Part shown: piece after piece, positions 47,657-57,214 of the stretch | Numbering within the stretch: position 1 is the stretch's first letter | Layout: each line of letters starts with the position of its first letter | DNA from: Arenibacter aquaticus | Lineage (GTDB): Bacteria > Bacteroidota > Bacteroidia > Flavobacteriales > Flavobacteriaceae | Assembly: GCF_003957295.1 (NCBI RefSeq) | Contig: NZ_RQPJ01000014.1 | Location: forward strand, 314,169 to 378,168 | Direction: 5' to 3' | DNA length: 64,000 bases | Translations under genes and position numbers: made by a program | Notes under the pieces: generated by a model | The model's input: the letters and a program-made list of their open reading frames with translations, nothing else | Databases searched by the model: none | What the model was told of the DNA's origin: nothing

Positions 47657-50600
47657 TTAAAAACCTAATTTAACACCCAACCTAAAGCTTCTTGACGACG
47701 GATAGGCTCCATTGTCAACACCAAAGCTCACATTGTTAGTAGCATACAAATCCACTTCTGGATCAAAACCGGAATAATTGGTAATAGTTATTAGATTATC
47801 TGCAGCAATAAAAAGTTGTGCGCTTCTGCACCAATCCAAGCCAAATTGATCCGTGGGAAGGTCATAGGAAAGATTTATTGTTTTAACTCGCATATATGAA
47901 CCATCTTCTACGTTTCTATCGCTGAAATTCTTCCACTCACCGGCATTTGTCAAAGGTGCCTCTATAGTATTTCCCGACCCAGGCCCGGTCCATCGTTCAT
48001 CAAATGCTTTTTGCAGTACATTGTGTTTTTGGGGTTGGGCATAAAGTCCAATAGTATTCATATTGGCCACGTCGTTACCTTGACTCCCGTTAATAAATAT
48101 GGAAAGATTGAGATTGTTGAATGAAAAGGTATTGGTAAACCCATAAATGAAATCAGGATTGGGATCACCTATTACTTCCCTATCATCCAAATTCCTCTTG
48201 AATCCATCACCATTCAAATCCTTATATCTTGGCAATCCTACCCTATTAACCCCCCCTACAGTATTACCTGCAGATATAATTTCTTCTTCCGATTCCCAGA
48301 TTCCTTCAAAACGATACCCGAAAAATTGGCCCAATGGCTTACCTTCTCGAGCAATAGAATACCCATAAGCCGTCTCTCCCCTACCAATTCCATTAATTAG
48401 TTCTTCTGTGCCCTCAGGAAGTTCAATGAGTTTATTTCTATTAAAGGAAATGTTGAAATTAGAACTCCATGATAGTTTTCCAAAATTATGGTTGTAACCA
48501 AGATCAAACTCAAATCCCCTATTCTCCACTTTTCCAATATTTTGTACACTTGTGGTATAACCTGACTGTGTAGGTATAGCCACACTTAACAAAAGGTCTT
48601 CGGTAGTTTTCACATAATATCCTGCTTCCAAATTTAAACTCCCATCAAGGAAACCCATTTCAAGGCCAAGGTCGGTCTGTTTAGTACGCTCCCATTTTAA
48701 ATCTGGGTTATTGATTCGATTGGGAGCAAGGCCAACAACAGGAACACCTCCAATAATTGGTTGTCCAGTTGCAGCGTAAAGTGCCAAGGAATTATACGCG
48801 CCAATCGACTCGTTACCTGTTAAACCATAACTTCCCCTAAGTTTTAATGCACTGAACAAGTTTAGGTCTTTAATAAAATTTTCCTCAACCAATCGCCATG
48901 CTAACGCTCCTGAAGGGAAAACCCCCCATTTTTTACCATTTCCAAATTTCGAAGATCCGTCCCTTCGAATTGAAGCCGTAGCTATGTATTTACTATCAAA
49001 AACATAATTTACCCTTCCTAAGTAAGATAGCAAAGCTGTTTCCGTTGCGCTACTTTTTGAAGGTCGCGGGTCCGATCCCAGCTCCAAATTATTAAACTCC
49101 ACCAAATCTGTAAAGAAGTCGTCTGTACGGGAAAACGCACTTTCCAACTTATCAATTTGGAAAGTATACCCTATAACCGCATCCAAGCGATGCTTGTCTC
49201 CAAAACTCTTATTATAGTTAAAAGTGTATTCAGCCAATAAATTGGTTCTCTGCACATTACCGATTGATGCAATTCCATTATTGGGTAGTGCTTGAGTTTC
49301 AGCTGTAGTAGGAGTATAGGCGTTCCGTTTAGAATTAATTAGATCGGCGCCAAAATTGGCCTTAAAAGAAAAACCATTGAACAACTCATATTGCAAAAAA
49401 GCATTGCTTAATATTCGTGTATTATATGTAATATCTGTTCGGGTTTTAGCAATAGAAACAGGGTTCTCCAGCACCTTTACGGTTTCATCGTGATTATGAA
49501 CATAATTACCTTCACTATCAGTAACAGGAATAACAGGCGTAGTGGCCAAGGCATTCCAAAGTGGTGTATCATTTTGATAACCTCCTCCGTCAGAATCCAC
49601 AGCATCATTGATGGTTCTGGTTATATTGGTATTCATACCAAATTTTAATCTTTCACCAAGACCTTGATCAAGATTAAATTTTAGTCCTGCCCGCTTAAAA
49701 TTAGATTCAATAATGATACCATCTTGATCCATATAATTACCAGAAACCAAATAACGTGTACTTTCACGCCCTCCTGACACAGTAAGATTATAATTATTGG
49801 TTATTGCAGTTCTAAATATTTGATCTTGCCAATCTGTACCTTCCCCTAGCTCTTCCGGTAACGGCTTATTTACGCCGTCATAAATTAGTGGTTGGTTGTT
49901 GTTTGTGGCCCATTCATTCGTTAAAATAGCAAGCTCCTCTGCGTTCGCCAAATCTAATTTTTTTCTCACTGTACTTATGCCTGTAGAATATTCAAAATCT
50001 ATTTTGGCCTTACCTACACTCCCCCGTTTGGTTGTAACTATTACAACGCCATTTGCACCCCTTGCTCCATAAATAGCTGTGGCCGAAGCATCCTTCAAAA
50101 CTTCAATAGATGCAATTTCCCCTGGGCTGATACTTGTTAGCGGATCACTGGCTGCTGCTCTATTACCACCAGCCTCCGGAGTAGTATTACCATTATCTAT
50201 TGGAAAACCATCAACTACATAAAGTGGCTGACTAGAGGCATTGATTGAATTAGTACCTCTTACTCTAATTCGGATCCCCCCTCCAGGAGCATTGGAAGCA
50301 GCCCGTATATCTACCCCTGAGGCTTTACCCTGCAAGGCTTGAACAAAAGTATTGGACGGTGTTTTTTCTAAATCCACACCCTTAACGGAAGAAACCGAAC
50401 CTGTTAAATCTTTCTTTCTAACTGTTCCATAACCAACGACCACAACCTCATCTAAGCCTGCTGCATCTTCCTCTAAATTAACTGTAATATTTGTCTGCCC
50501 ATTTATAGGCACCTCCTTAGTAGCATAACCAATATATGAAACAACAAGGGTTCCATTTTCTCCAGCCACTTCAATGGAAAAATTGCCATCAAAATCGGCC

Positions 50601-51112
50601 GTAACTCCATTTGAAGTCCCTTTTTCCACAATGTTGGCCCCTGGCAAAGGAACTCCATCGGCATCGCTAACTACCCCTGAGACCTGAAACTGCAAAGGCC
50701 CCTCCTTTTCCAATGGCTCCACCTCCCCGATCACAGAGGCTATTGAAGTATTTGTAGATCTAGTAAGTATTACTTGCCGGTCAATAGTTTTGAAACTGGT
50801 GGTGGTATTGGCAAAAAGTAAGGCTAAGACCTCCGATATTCTTCTTTTTTTGATGTGTAAGGTCACTTTTCGATCCAAATCTATCTGGGCACTCTCATAA
50901 AGGAACCGGAACTCCGAAATGGCTTCTATTTCACTAAAAACCTGTCCCACTGGAACATTATCAAATTCTAAGGTTAATTTGGTGCCTTGAGCATAGGTAT
51001 TTGCTTGAATCTCAAATAACGAAACTATAAGCAATAAGGTAGTAAGCTTCATCCTTAAGTCGAATTTAGGGAAAAGCCTGTATAGCAAGACCCCCATAAA
51101 TTTATTTTTCAT
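47657..51112 (-). CDS. susC: SusC-type TonB-dependent receptor with STN domain
   Basis: A 1151-residue outer-membrane glycan importer. After the signal peptide there is an STN domain (about 47-117, LTLEFDNVPVGQVFSEIEAI), which talks to a FecR anti-sigma factor, then a CarboxypepD_reg-like domain (about 142-230, VPLPGANIVEKGTSNGVTAD), the plug (LDEVVVVGYGTVRKKDLTG), and a long 22-strand barrel ending in Phe (FRLGVKLGF). The STN domain fits the FecR/sigma pair next door, so this pair is probably induced by its own substrate through surface signalling. susD follows directly. Confidence 0.95.
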   Translation of the reverse strand: MKNKFMGVLLYRLFPKFDLRMKLTTLLLIVSLFEIQANTYAQGTKLTLEFDNVPVGQVFSEIEAISEFRFLYESAQIDLDRKVTLHIKKRRISEVLALLFANTTTSFKTIDRQVILTRSTNTSIASVIGEVEPLEKEGPLQFQVSGVVSDADGVPLPGANIVEKGTSNGVTADFDGNFSIEVAGENGTLVVSYIGYATKEVPINGQTNITVNLEEDAAGLDEVVVVGYGTVRKKDLTGSVSSVKGVDLEKTPSNTFVQALQGKASGVDIRAASNAPGGGIRIRVRGTNSINASSQPLYVVDGFPIDNGNTTPEAGGNRAAASDPLTSISPGEIASIEVLKDASATAIYGARGANGVVIVTTKRGSVGKAKIDFEYSTGISTVRKKLDLANAEELAILTNEWATNNNQPLIYDGVNKPLPEELGEGTDWQDQIFRTAITNNYNLTVSGGRESTRYLVSGNYMDQDGIIIESNFKRAGLKFNLDQGLGERLKFGMNTNITRTINDAVDSDGGGYQNDTPLWNALATTPVIPVTDSEGNYVHNHDETVKVLENPVSIAKTRTDITYNTRILSNAFLQYELFNGFSFKANFGADLINSKRNAYTPTTAETQALPNNGIASIGNVQRTNLLAEYTFNYNKSFGDKHRLDAVIGYTFQIDKLESAFSRTDDFFTDLVEFNNLELGSDPRPSKSSATETALLSYLGRVNYVFDSKYIATASIRRDGSSKFGNGKKWGVFPSGALAWRLVEENFIKDLNLFSALKLRGSYGLTGNESIGAYNSLALYAATGQPIIGGVPVVGLAPNRINNPDLKWERTKQTDLGLEMGFLDGSLNLEAGYYVKTTEDLLLSVAIPTQSGYTTSVQNIGKVENRGFEFDLGYNHNFGKLSWSSNFNISFNRNKLIELPEGTEELINGIGRGETAYGYSIAREGKPLGQFFGYRFEGIWESEEEIISAGNTVGGVNRVGLPRYKDLNGDGFKRNLDDREVIGDPNPDFIYGFTNTFSFNNLNLSIFINGSQGNDVANMNTIGLYAQPQKHNVLQKAFDERWTGPGSGNTIEAPLTNAGEWKNFSDRNVEDGSYMRVKTINLSYDLPTDQFGLDWCRSAQLFIAADNLITITNYSGFDPEVDLYATNNVSFGVDNGAYPSSRSFRLGVKLGF

Positions 51113-51166
51113 AATTTTGGTTTGATTAAATGATTTTGAAATGGTCGTTTAATAATTAGTTCATAA

Positions 51167-51196
51167 ATCGGGAAATGGTCTCAAGCATTTTCCGAT
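51167..51196. promoter_or_regulatory. hairpin in the fecR-susC spacer
   Basis: An 11-bp stem with one G-T pair (ATCGGGAAATG against CATTTTCCGAT) has an 8-base loop. On the plus strand eight T follow it directly. Read in the direction of fecR and susC it has no T tail. It could be an mRNA structure in the susC leader or a terminator against antisense transcription. Confidence 0.45.
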
Positions 51197-51262
51197 TTTT
51201 TTTGAACTTTTTGTGCTGCATTCGAAGAGTTATGGCATAATCAATTGTTTATATGGTTCATA

Positions 51263-52393
51263 TTAGTCTATAGTTATCTTTCTGTCTTTTATAGTGTATT
51301 GAAAAGAATGTAGCTCGCCAATAGATTTCATTACATCTTCTATACTCTCAATGTCCACATGAAACCGTGCATTTAAAATCTTCCCGCTCAGAAGTTCATT
51401 ATTATTTTCAATGACCACATTATAACTGCGCTCCAGCTTTTGAATCATATCCAAAAAGCTAATGTCCCTAAAAACTAGTTCTCCCTTAATCCAACCTGTA
51501 TACAGATCTACATCTACTTTCTCTTCATGTGTATCATGGGATACTCTGTTCCAAGCTCCCTTAGTTCCAGGAACTAACACCAATTGATCCTCCGGTCTTA
51601 AGGAATTGGTCATGCTAACGGATCCCTCCACCAAAACTGTCTTAATTTCAGTGTCCTCTTTATAGGAAGAAAAATTAAATTCGGTCCCCAAAACCTCCAC
51701 AGCCACTTGATCGGAATGTACCACGAATGGATGGTTCTTATCCTTAGCCACCTTAAAGTAAGCTTCACCTTCAATAAATACTTCCCTCTTACCTTTGTTA
51801 AGGAACTTTACAGGGTACTTTATTCTTGTTCCCGAATTCAAATGCACAGTAGTACCATCAGAGAGTTCTACTTCAAATATTTTTCCAAACGGAATGTCCA
51901 ATTCATTATAAACAAGTTCTCCTATTTCCGAATCAACCTTATAGCTAATCCTATTGCCCTTTTGTATTCCCAACACTTCCCCAGAAGAGGAAACAATCTG
52001 CTGACTGCTTCCCTCCTGGATGACCTTTACATTATGGTTCCCCATTTTGAGTTTTATGGAAGTTTCTGAAATGGGATTTTGGCTGGCCATATCATTTTGC
52101 CTAAACACCAAATACCCTGTCGCAATAACTCCAGCAAAAATAGCTGCATACTTTAGCAATGGTCGCCAAACGGAAGGCCTTTGTTTTTTAGAAGCGTTGG
52201 CATTTTCCATAAATTCCTGCCATTCCAAATCAGTGTCCATCTCTTCTAGAAACTCCAAAGCCTCTGACACCAAATTCTCATGAAAAAGTGTATTGACAAT
52301 CTCCTTTTCATCTGGGGTAAGATGCTGAAGAACACCCTCCTCTATCTGACCGGATTGTTCAATACTTATCAAAACAGATTTCAACTTTTGCAT
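51263..52393 (-). CDS. FecR-family anti-sigma factor
   Basis: A 376-residue inner-membrane protein with a cytoplasmic N-terminal part (about 1-75), a transmembrane helix (about 84-104, LLKYAAIFAGVIATGYLVF), and a periplasmic FecR domain with LSDGTTVHLNSGTRIKYP and VEGEAYFKVAKDKNHPFVV. A C-terminal domain (about 300-376) has LVFRDISFLDMIQKLERSYN, the DUF4974 pattern found in Bacteroidota FecR proteins. It binds the ECF sigma factor and is relieved by the STN domain of the neighbouring SusC when substrate arrives. It is divergent from the sigma gene. Confidence 0.94.
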   Translation of the reverse strand: MQKLKSVLISIEQSGQIEEGVLQHLTPDEKEIVNTLFHENLVSEALEFLEEMDTDLEWQEFMENANASKKQRPSVWRPLLKYAAIFAGVIATGYLVFRQNDMASQNPISETSIKLKMGNHNVKVIQEGSSQQIVSSSGEVLGIQKGNRISYKVDSEIGELVYNELDIPFGKIFEVELSDGTTVHLNSGTRIKYPVKFLNKGKREVFIEGEAYFKVAKDKNHPFVVHSDQVAVEVLGTEFNFSSYKEDTEIKTVLVEGSVSMTNSLRPEDQLVLVPGTKGAWNRVSHDTHEEKVDVDLYTGWIKGELVFRDISFLDMIQKLERSYNVVIENNNELLSGKILNARFHVDIESIEDVMKSIGELHSFQYTIKDRKITID

Positions 52394-52582
52394 AAGGCCT
52401 ATTTGTGGTTCTTTTTAATAAGTTGTCATTTCAGGTTTTTAGGGTGACAAGAAAATTATATTTTTTTTAGAATTTGATAAATATTTATGCTAAATGAAAT
52501 TAAATTAGTATAATTGACGACACTATTTATCCAATAACACAATAACCCAAACATTAATTAGGATGTAAAGTCCTATAGAATC

Positions 52583-53122
52583 ATGACCAAAAAAAAGAAA
52601 AATTGCAACCAAGAAATGGAGAATCTTTTTAAAGAACATTTCCCTATGTTGTGCCTAATTGCTTTTGGAATTGTGAAGGATAAGGATACGGCCAAAGATA
52701 TTGTTCAAGATTTTTACATCTCGTACTGGCAACGAAGGGAAAAGGTTGTTTTAACAATCTCCTTTAAGGCGTATGCCATTAGGGCTGTAAAAAATATGAG
52801 CCTACTTTACATTGAAAAAGTAAAAAAAGAAAAGTCACTACTTCAAAACTTAAATACTCCGAAATACAATGACCCTGAACCTATGGATCCCCCAAACGCG
52901 AACGGAAAAATACAGGCATTACTGAACGAGCTCCCAGAAAGCCGTAAACAAATATTTATTTCCGCCATTATTAATGGCTGCAGTTACGCTGAAATAGCTG
53001 AAATGCAGGGAATTTCTATCAACACGGTTAAAACACAAATGAAAAGGGCTTACGCATTTCTACGGTCGGCGGGGACCGAAAATCTATTACATTTTATTCT
53101 TTGGACAGCAATAATTTCATAG
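52583..53122 (+). CDS. ECF-type RNA polymerase sigma-70 factor
   Basis: A 179-residue sigma factor. Region 2 is FPMLCLIAFGIVKDKDTAKD followed by IVQDFYISYWQRRE. Region 4 has LPESRKQIFISAIINGCSYAEIAEMQGISINTVKTQM, a helix-turn-helix for the -35 element. It is the partner of the FecR anti-sigma factor and should direct transcription of the SusC/SusD genes. In most Bacteroidota systems sigma and fecR run the same way, but here they diverge with a 189-base shared upstream region. Confidence 0.93.
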   Translation: MTKKKKNCNQEMENLFKEHFPMLCLIAFGIVKDKDTAKDIVQDFYISYWQRREKVVLTISFKAYAIRAVKNMSLLYIEKVKKEKSLLQNLNTPKYNDPEPMDPPNANGKIQALLNELPESRKQIFISAIINGCSYAEIAEMQGISINTVKTQMKRAYAFLRSAGTENLLHFILWTAIIS

Positions 53123-53294
53123 TGTATAGCTACATAAAATTATTAAAGTATACCGTGACCCTGTAATTACCATTTTATTGAAAGTTATTCCTTAACCTCT
53201 AGATTTCTAGTTCCTTACCTATTATTTATTGGCCAAAATCAAGACAGTGATATAGAAAAAAGCGGCTGTTTTACAAAAATCACTCTCCGGATAT

Positions 53295-53650
53295 GTATTC
53301 ATTTTTAGCAAAATCACGTATATAAAATATGGTTCCCAAATGCCATTTGCCGAAATAGCCCGCAGGGCAGCCCACCTCTTTCACCATTCCCTTATCGTAA
53401 TTACATCGAACTTCATATGGCCGCCATGGTCATTACTAATCGCCTATCACGAGAGATGCCCACCTACTCTTTCAGGAGTTGAGCAGCCGACCACCGTCGC
53501 CAAATAAAATAATCACCATCCTAATTTGGAGGTCATGTCCTCCAAATTAGGATGGTGATCAATGGAAGGGTTATATAAAATATATCCCCCAGCCTGATTA
53601 TTGACCATCAAGAATAAGGTTGGGTGTTTCTTCTTTCTATGAATAACTTA
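53295..53650 (-). pseudogene. decayed N-terminal fragment of a CSPTR-type sulfatase gene
   Basis: The bases align with the 5' part of the sulfatase gene at 44.5-46.0 kb. Shared blocks include CCCAAATGCCATTT (53336 onward against 45546), TCCAAATTAGG, ATATCCCCC and GTTGGGTGTTTCTTCTT (near 53619 against 45849), in the same order. Many insertions and deletions destroy the frame, and the formylglycine pentapeptide cannot be read. It covers roughly codons 30-150 of the intact gene; the rest is missing. It lies downstream of an intact sulfatase gene (53664-55523), so it is probably a former extra sulfatase or a broken duplicate. The ends are approximate. Confidence 0.8.
53512..53559. repeat. perfect 21-bp inverted repeat inside the sulfatase remnant
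   Basis: Arms 53512-53532 and 53539-53559 are exact reverse complements around a TCATGT loop. The right arm matches the intact sulfatase sequence (TCCAAATTAGG), whereas the left arm replaces unrelated sulfatase sequence. This looks like a templated inverted duplication. There is no T tail, so it is not a typical terminator. Confidence 0.85.
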
Positions 53651-53663
53651 AGATATTTTTAGA

Positions 53664-55523
53664 TTAAAGTTTCTCAATATAAACATAATATGCAGGATGC
53701 ACCCTATTGTCCTTATCTATTAACTGTGCTTCCATGTCATATTTTCCCGCATAAATTTTGGCCGTAAAGGATACTTCTTTTTGGCCAGGCTCAACTTTTG
53801 CCGATTTTTCAAGGTCTGCCACATATAAATAAGCCTTTTCAAAATCTGATTTCACACTTGCTGGCATGGTCCTGTCCAGCTCTATAATTTTTTCCTGTGC
53901 TGGAAATGTTTCATTGATCCCCAATCCGCTTTCCCTAGGAAATCTGCATAGGCTAATTTTATATTCCCCATCTTCAACAAATTCTATTTTCCATCTTCCG
54001 GTGGCCTGCACTGCATTTACCGCCCCGTATTGATGCCACATACCATTAAATTTTCCCGTTAGCATATCATGTGCGGAAATCCGACTTGGGTTCTCTTTTG
54101 ACGATCCCACTTTTATGTAGGCATAACGTTCATTTACCCCTTCATCCATAAATGATTGCCACCATCTTTCATAACCCTCTGCCAGTTTTTCAACCACCTC
54201 GGGATGTTCGTCTATTACATTTTTAGTTTGACTCCTATCAGTGTTCATGTTATACAGTTCATTACCGTTTACAAATCTCCAATTGTCATCCATTACGGTA
54301 TATTCCCTGTACTTGACCAAATTTTGTAATCTTTGGGTATCTATATACAATGTTCTATTCGGCCAATTATCGGCCTGATTATATAATAGGGGTTTTAAAC
54401 TTGTTCCGTCCAAAGGTTTTACCGGGTTAAAGTCTAGGTCCAACAAATCTACAAAAGTGGGCAACATATCATAGGCGGCTGCCAGTTTCCCTATATCCTT
54501 TCCTCCTGTAAGTTTTCCATCGGGCCAACGAATAAACAGGGGTACTCTATGACCTCCCTCGTATTCACTACCTTTTCCACCCCGTAAACCGGCATCAAAA
54601 ACCTTATTTCCACCAGCCGTGCCATTATCGGTCATAAAAACCACAATAGTATTATCCGCTATCTTTAATTCATCCAATTTCTCCTGCAACAGCTTAAAAT
54701 TATCATCGATATTCGTAATCATACCGTAAAAGCGCTGATATCGCTCTTCAAGACCTTTTACACCCTTGTACATATCCAAATATTCCTTGGGCAGATTTAA
54801 TGGGCCATGTGGTGCATTGGTTGCGATATAACAGAAAAAAGGGTCGTCCTTATTTTCTTCTATAAAATCCATAGCTTCCGAGAAGAAAACATCTGTACAG
54901 TAACCTTTATATTTTTGTGTTTCTCCGTTGTGCCAGTATGTATCGTCAAAATAATCGTTCCCCCAATAATCAGGTCCTTGGGTGATTCCGCCCCCACCAT
55001 GTCGAACTACCTCATGGAAGCCCCTGTCTTCTGGCCGGTATGGGTAATTGTCACCCAAGTGCCATTTTCCGAACATACCGTTGGTATATCCATTTTGAGC
55101 CAATACTTGAGGTAAAATAACTTCGTCCTCAAAAAGCAGGGAACGCCCAGTAATGGTATGAAAAACGTTTATCCTATTGGTATGCCTACCAGTCATTATG
55201 GCCCCTCTGGTGGGTGCACAGGTCGTAGACACATGAAAATTGGTAAAACGGACAGATTCCTTATAAAACTCATCAATATTAGGTGTTTTTATATAAGGGT
55301 TACCGTAGCAGCCCAAATCGCCCATCCCTTGATCATCTGTGATAACAATTATTACATTGGGCTTTTTCTTAGCAGCATTTTGGGCATCTAAAACCAAAGG
55401 CGAAATTAACAGCAACAACAGCAGTGTTTGTAAAATTTGTTTCAAAAAAAAGTGAATACCCTTTGGCTGAGGCCACCTTTTGTTAACACTGATCGTTTTT
55501 AGGTTGAATAGATTCAAAATCAT
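53664..55523 (-). CDS. S1-family sulfatase (CAPTR type) with C-terminal accessory domain
   Basis: A 619-residue exported sulfatase. The hydrophobic signal (LLLLLLISPLVLDAQ) is preceded by an unusually long basic N-terminus, so the true start may be later although no ATG is near. Cys102-Ala-Pro-Thr-Arg106 is the formylglycine site; VITDDQGMGDLGCYGNP and FMTDNGTAGG give metal ligands, and GKWHLGDNYPYRPEDRGF the conserved Lys/His block. About 120 extra C-terminal residues (from about 495, including TGRWKIEFVEDGEYKISLCR) look like a beta-rich accessory domain. It follows the second susC/susD pair on the same strand. Confidence 0.93.
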   Translation of the reverse strand: MILNLFNLKTISVNKRWPQPKGIHFFLKQILQTLLLLLLISPLVLDAQNAAKKKPNVIIVITDDQGMGDLGCYGNPYIKTPNIDEFYKESVRFTNFHVSTTCAPTRGAIMTGRHTNRINVFHTITGRSLLFEDEVILPQVLAQNGYTNGMFGKWHLGDNYPYRPEDRGFHEVVRHGGGGITQGPDYWGNDYFDDTYWHNGETQKYKGYCTDVFFSEAMDFIEENKDDPFFCYIATNAPHGPLNLPKEYLDMYKGVKGLEERYQRFYGMITNIDDNFKLLQEKLDELKIADNTIVVFMTDNGTAGGNKVFDAGLRGGKGSEYEGGHRVPLFIRWPDGKLTGGKDIGKLAAAYDMLPTFVDLLDLDFNPVKPLDGTSLKPLLYNQADNWPNRTLYIDTQRLQNLVKYREYTVMDDNWRFVNGNELYNMNTDRSQTKNVIDEHPEVVEKLAEGYERWWQSFMDEGVNERYAYIKVGSSKENPSRISAHDMLTGKFNGMWHQYGAVNAVQATGRWKIEFVEDGEYKISLCRFPRESGLGINETFPAQEKIIELDRTMPASVKSDFEKAYLYVADLEKSAKVEPGQKEVSFTAKIYAGKYDMEAQLIDKDNRVHPAYYVYIEKL

Positions 55524-55692
55524 TTCGTGATTATTATAGTTTAATTATAATGTACTTATTTATCCAATTCCCAACAATCCACATATCGTAACTCTGCAAT
55601 ACTAATAGAGTTCATACTACAACGGATTGCCAGGGCAGGGTCCTTAGAAAATCTAACAAGTTATACCATTCCCATCCAAGTTCCAAACTTTC

Positions 55693-57207
55693 TTAGTATC
55701 CTGGATTTTGAACCAGATTTTCATTATTTCTCAACTCATCGGTAGGAATAGGGAATAAAAGTTCCCGCTCTGTAAGTTGAGGGCCATAAACAAAGGTATG
55801 ACCAACAAAATCATCAAAACCTCCAGTAGTAACATTAAACACCTTTCTTAACCTAACCATATCAAACCAAGTAACGTTTTCATAACTAAGTTCGTGCCAT
55901 TTTTCTTTCCATACTGCTTCCCTAAACTCCTCTTTGGATAAGCCGGAATACTCTGTAAGCTGAGCCCTTCGCCTAATTTTATTCAAAGCCTCCTCGGTAT
56001 CGGTTGTAGGACCCGAAATCTCGTTTTGAGCCTCGGCATAGATTAGAAGTACTTCGGCATAACGGATTAAATCCCAATTAAGATCACTGCTGGCCGTTTC
56101 CAAATTAGCAACTATATCAAAATGCTTATACAAAAAGTGACCTCCCAAAACTATGGTCTCGTCCCTGTCAAATTTTGAGGTATAGGTAGTATAATAGAAT
56201 TCTTTTTCCTCTACCCTTTTGTCCCCATCCTCGTAGGACTGCACAAATTCCTGATTTGCATAGATTGCCCCGGTCTGGGCCGAATAAGCGGAAATATTCA
56301 TGTTATAAGGTATAATCAACGGCTGCCAGTTTGAAGGATCTACAAAAGCCTCATATTGTACCATAAAAATATTTTCGCCAATATTGTTCTTTGTTGGGTC
56401 GTGCAGATCAGCATAGGACGTAAACAGACTGTATTCATCGGAATCAATTACTTCTTTGGCCTTATCAGCGGCTTTTTGAAAGTATTCGGTACCTTTTTGC
56501 AGCGGATAACCGGCCATAGTTAGGTATACGCTAGACAGCAAGGACTTAACCGCTCCCAGAGTAACCCTTCCCGTTGTATCGTTAAATGGTAGTCCGGACA
56601 TTTCAGCTGCGTTAAGATCATCTACTATGGCGTTGTAAATATTCTCTACACTTTCCTGAGTAGCATAAAGGTTTTCGGAACCTAAATCTATGGGTTCCAA
56701 TAGGAGTGGGACACTTCCAAAAATACGCACTAGGTTGTAATAATAATATGCCCGTAGAAACTTAGCCTCGCCCAAAAGTTTGCTTTTCTTAGCTTCGTCC
56801 ATGGCAATATCCGGAATATTGGCTATTGCCAGATTAGCATTGGCTATGCCTTCATAACTACTATCCCAATAAACCTTACCGTAACCATTATCTGAGGTAT
56901 TGGTCAGGTTTCGAATTATATTACTGTTATCTGCCTGTCCAAGGTCGCTCTCTGCAATACCCGTTGCAAATTCCAGCATTAGCCAAGGACTACCGCCATA
57001 AGACCCACCCCTAACGGACCTTAAACTAGAATAGATGGCATATATAGCGGTCTCGGCATGTTCAGCAGTTTTAAAATAGCTCTCCGCAGTAATATTTGAC
57101 GGATCTGTTTCCTCAAGAAAATCGGAACATCCAGTTGCAAAGACCAGTGAAAACACCAATAACAATAAACCAATTTTGTTTTTTATAGAATTTTTCATTT
57201 TAATCAT
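55693..57207 (-). CDS. susD: SusD/RagB-family glycan-binding lipoprotein (second pair)
   Basis: A 504-residue surface lipoprotein (signal LVFATGC, acylated Cys27). It has NITAESYFKTAEHAETAIYAIYSSL, the helical LLGEAKFLRAYYYYNLVRIFGSVPLL block, and ends ELLFPIPTDELRNNENLVQ then NPGY, all typical of SusD. It starts 8 bases after the second susC, so the pair is one transcript. Its sequence is well diverged from the first SusD, suggesting a different glycan or a different part of the same one. Confidence 0.95.
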   Translation of the reverse strand: MIKMKNSIKNKIGLLLLVFSLVFATGCSDFLEETDPSNITAESYFKTAEHAETAIYAIYSSLRSVRGGSYGGSPWLMLEFATGIAESDLGQADNSNIIRNLTNTSDNGYGKVYWDSSYEGIANANLAIANIPDIAMDEAKKSKLLGEAKFLRAYYYYNLVRIFGSVPLLLEPIDLGSENLYATQESVENIYNAIVDDLNAAEMSGLPFNDTTGRVTLGAVKSLLSSVYLTMAGYPLQKGTEYFQKAADKAKEVIDSDEYSLFTSYADLHDPTKNNIGENIFMVQYEAFVDPSNWQPLIIPYNMNISAYSAQTGAIYANQEFVQSYEDGDKRVEEKEFYYTTYTSKFDRDETIVLGGHFLYKHFDIVANLETASSDLNWDLIRYAEVLLIYAEAQNEISGPTTDTEEALNKIRRRAQLTEYSGLSKEEFREAVWKEKWHELSYENVTWFDMVRLRKVFNVTTGGFDDFVGHTFVYGPQLTERELLFPIPTDELRNNENLVQNPGY

Positions 57208-57214
57208 TTTTTAA

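Noticed and set aside
53512..53559. Terminator for the ECF sigma gene
   Set aside because: It has a perfect stem but no T tail on either strand, and sits inside the sulfatase remnant about 390 bases from the sigma stop.
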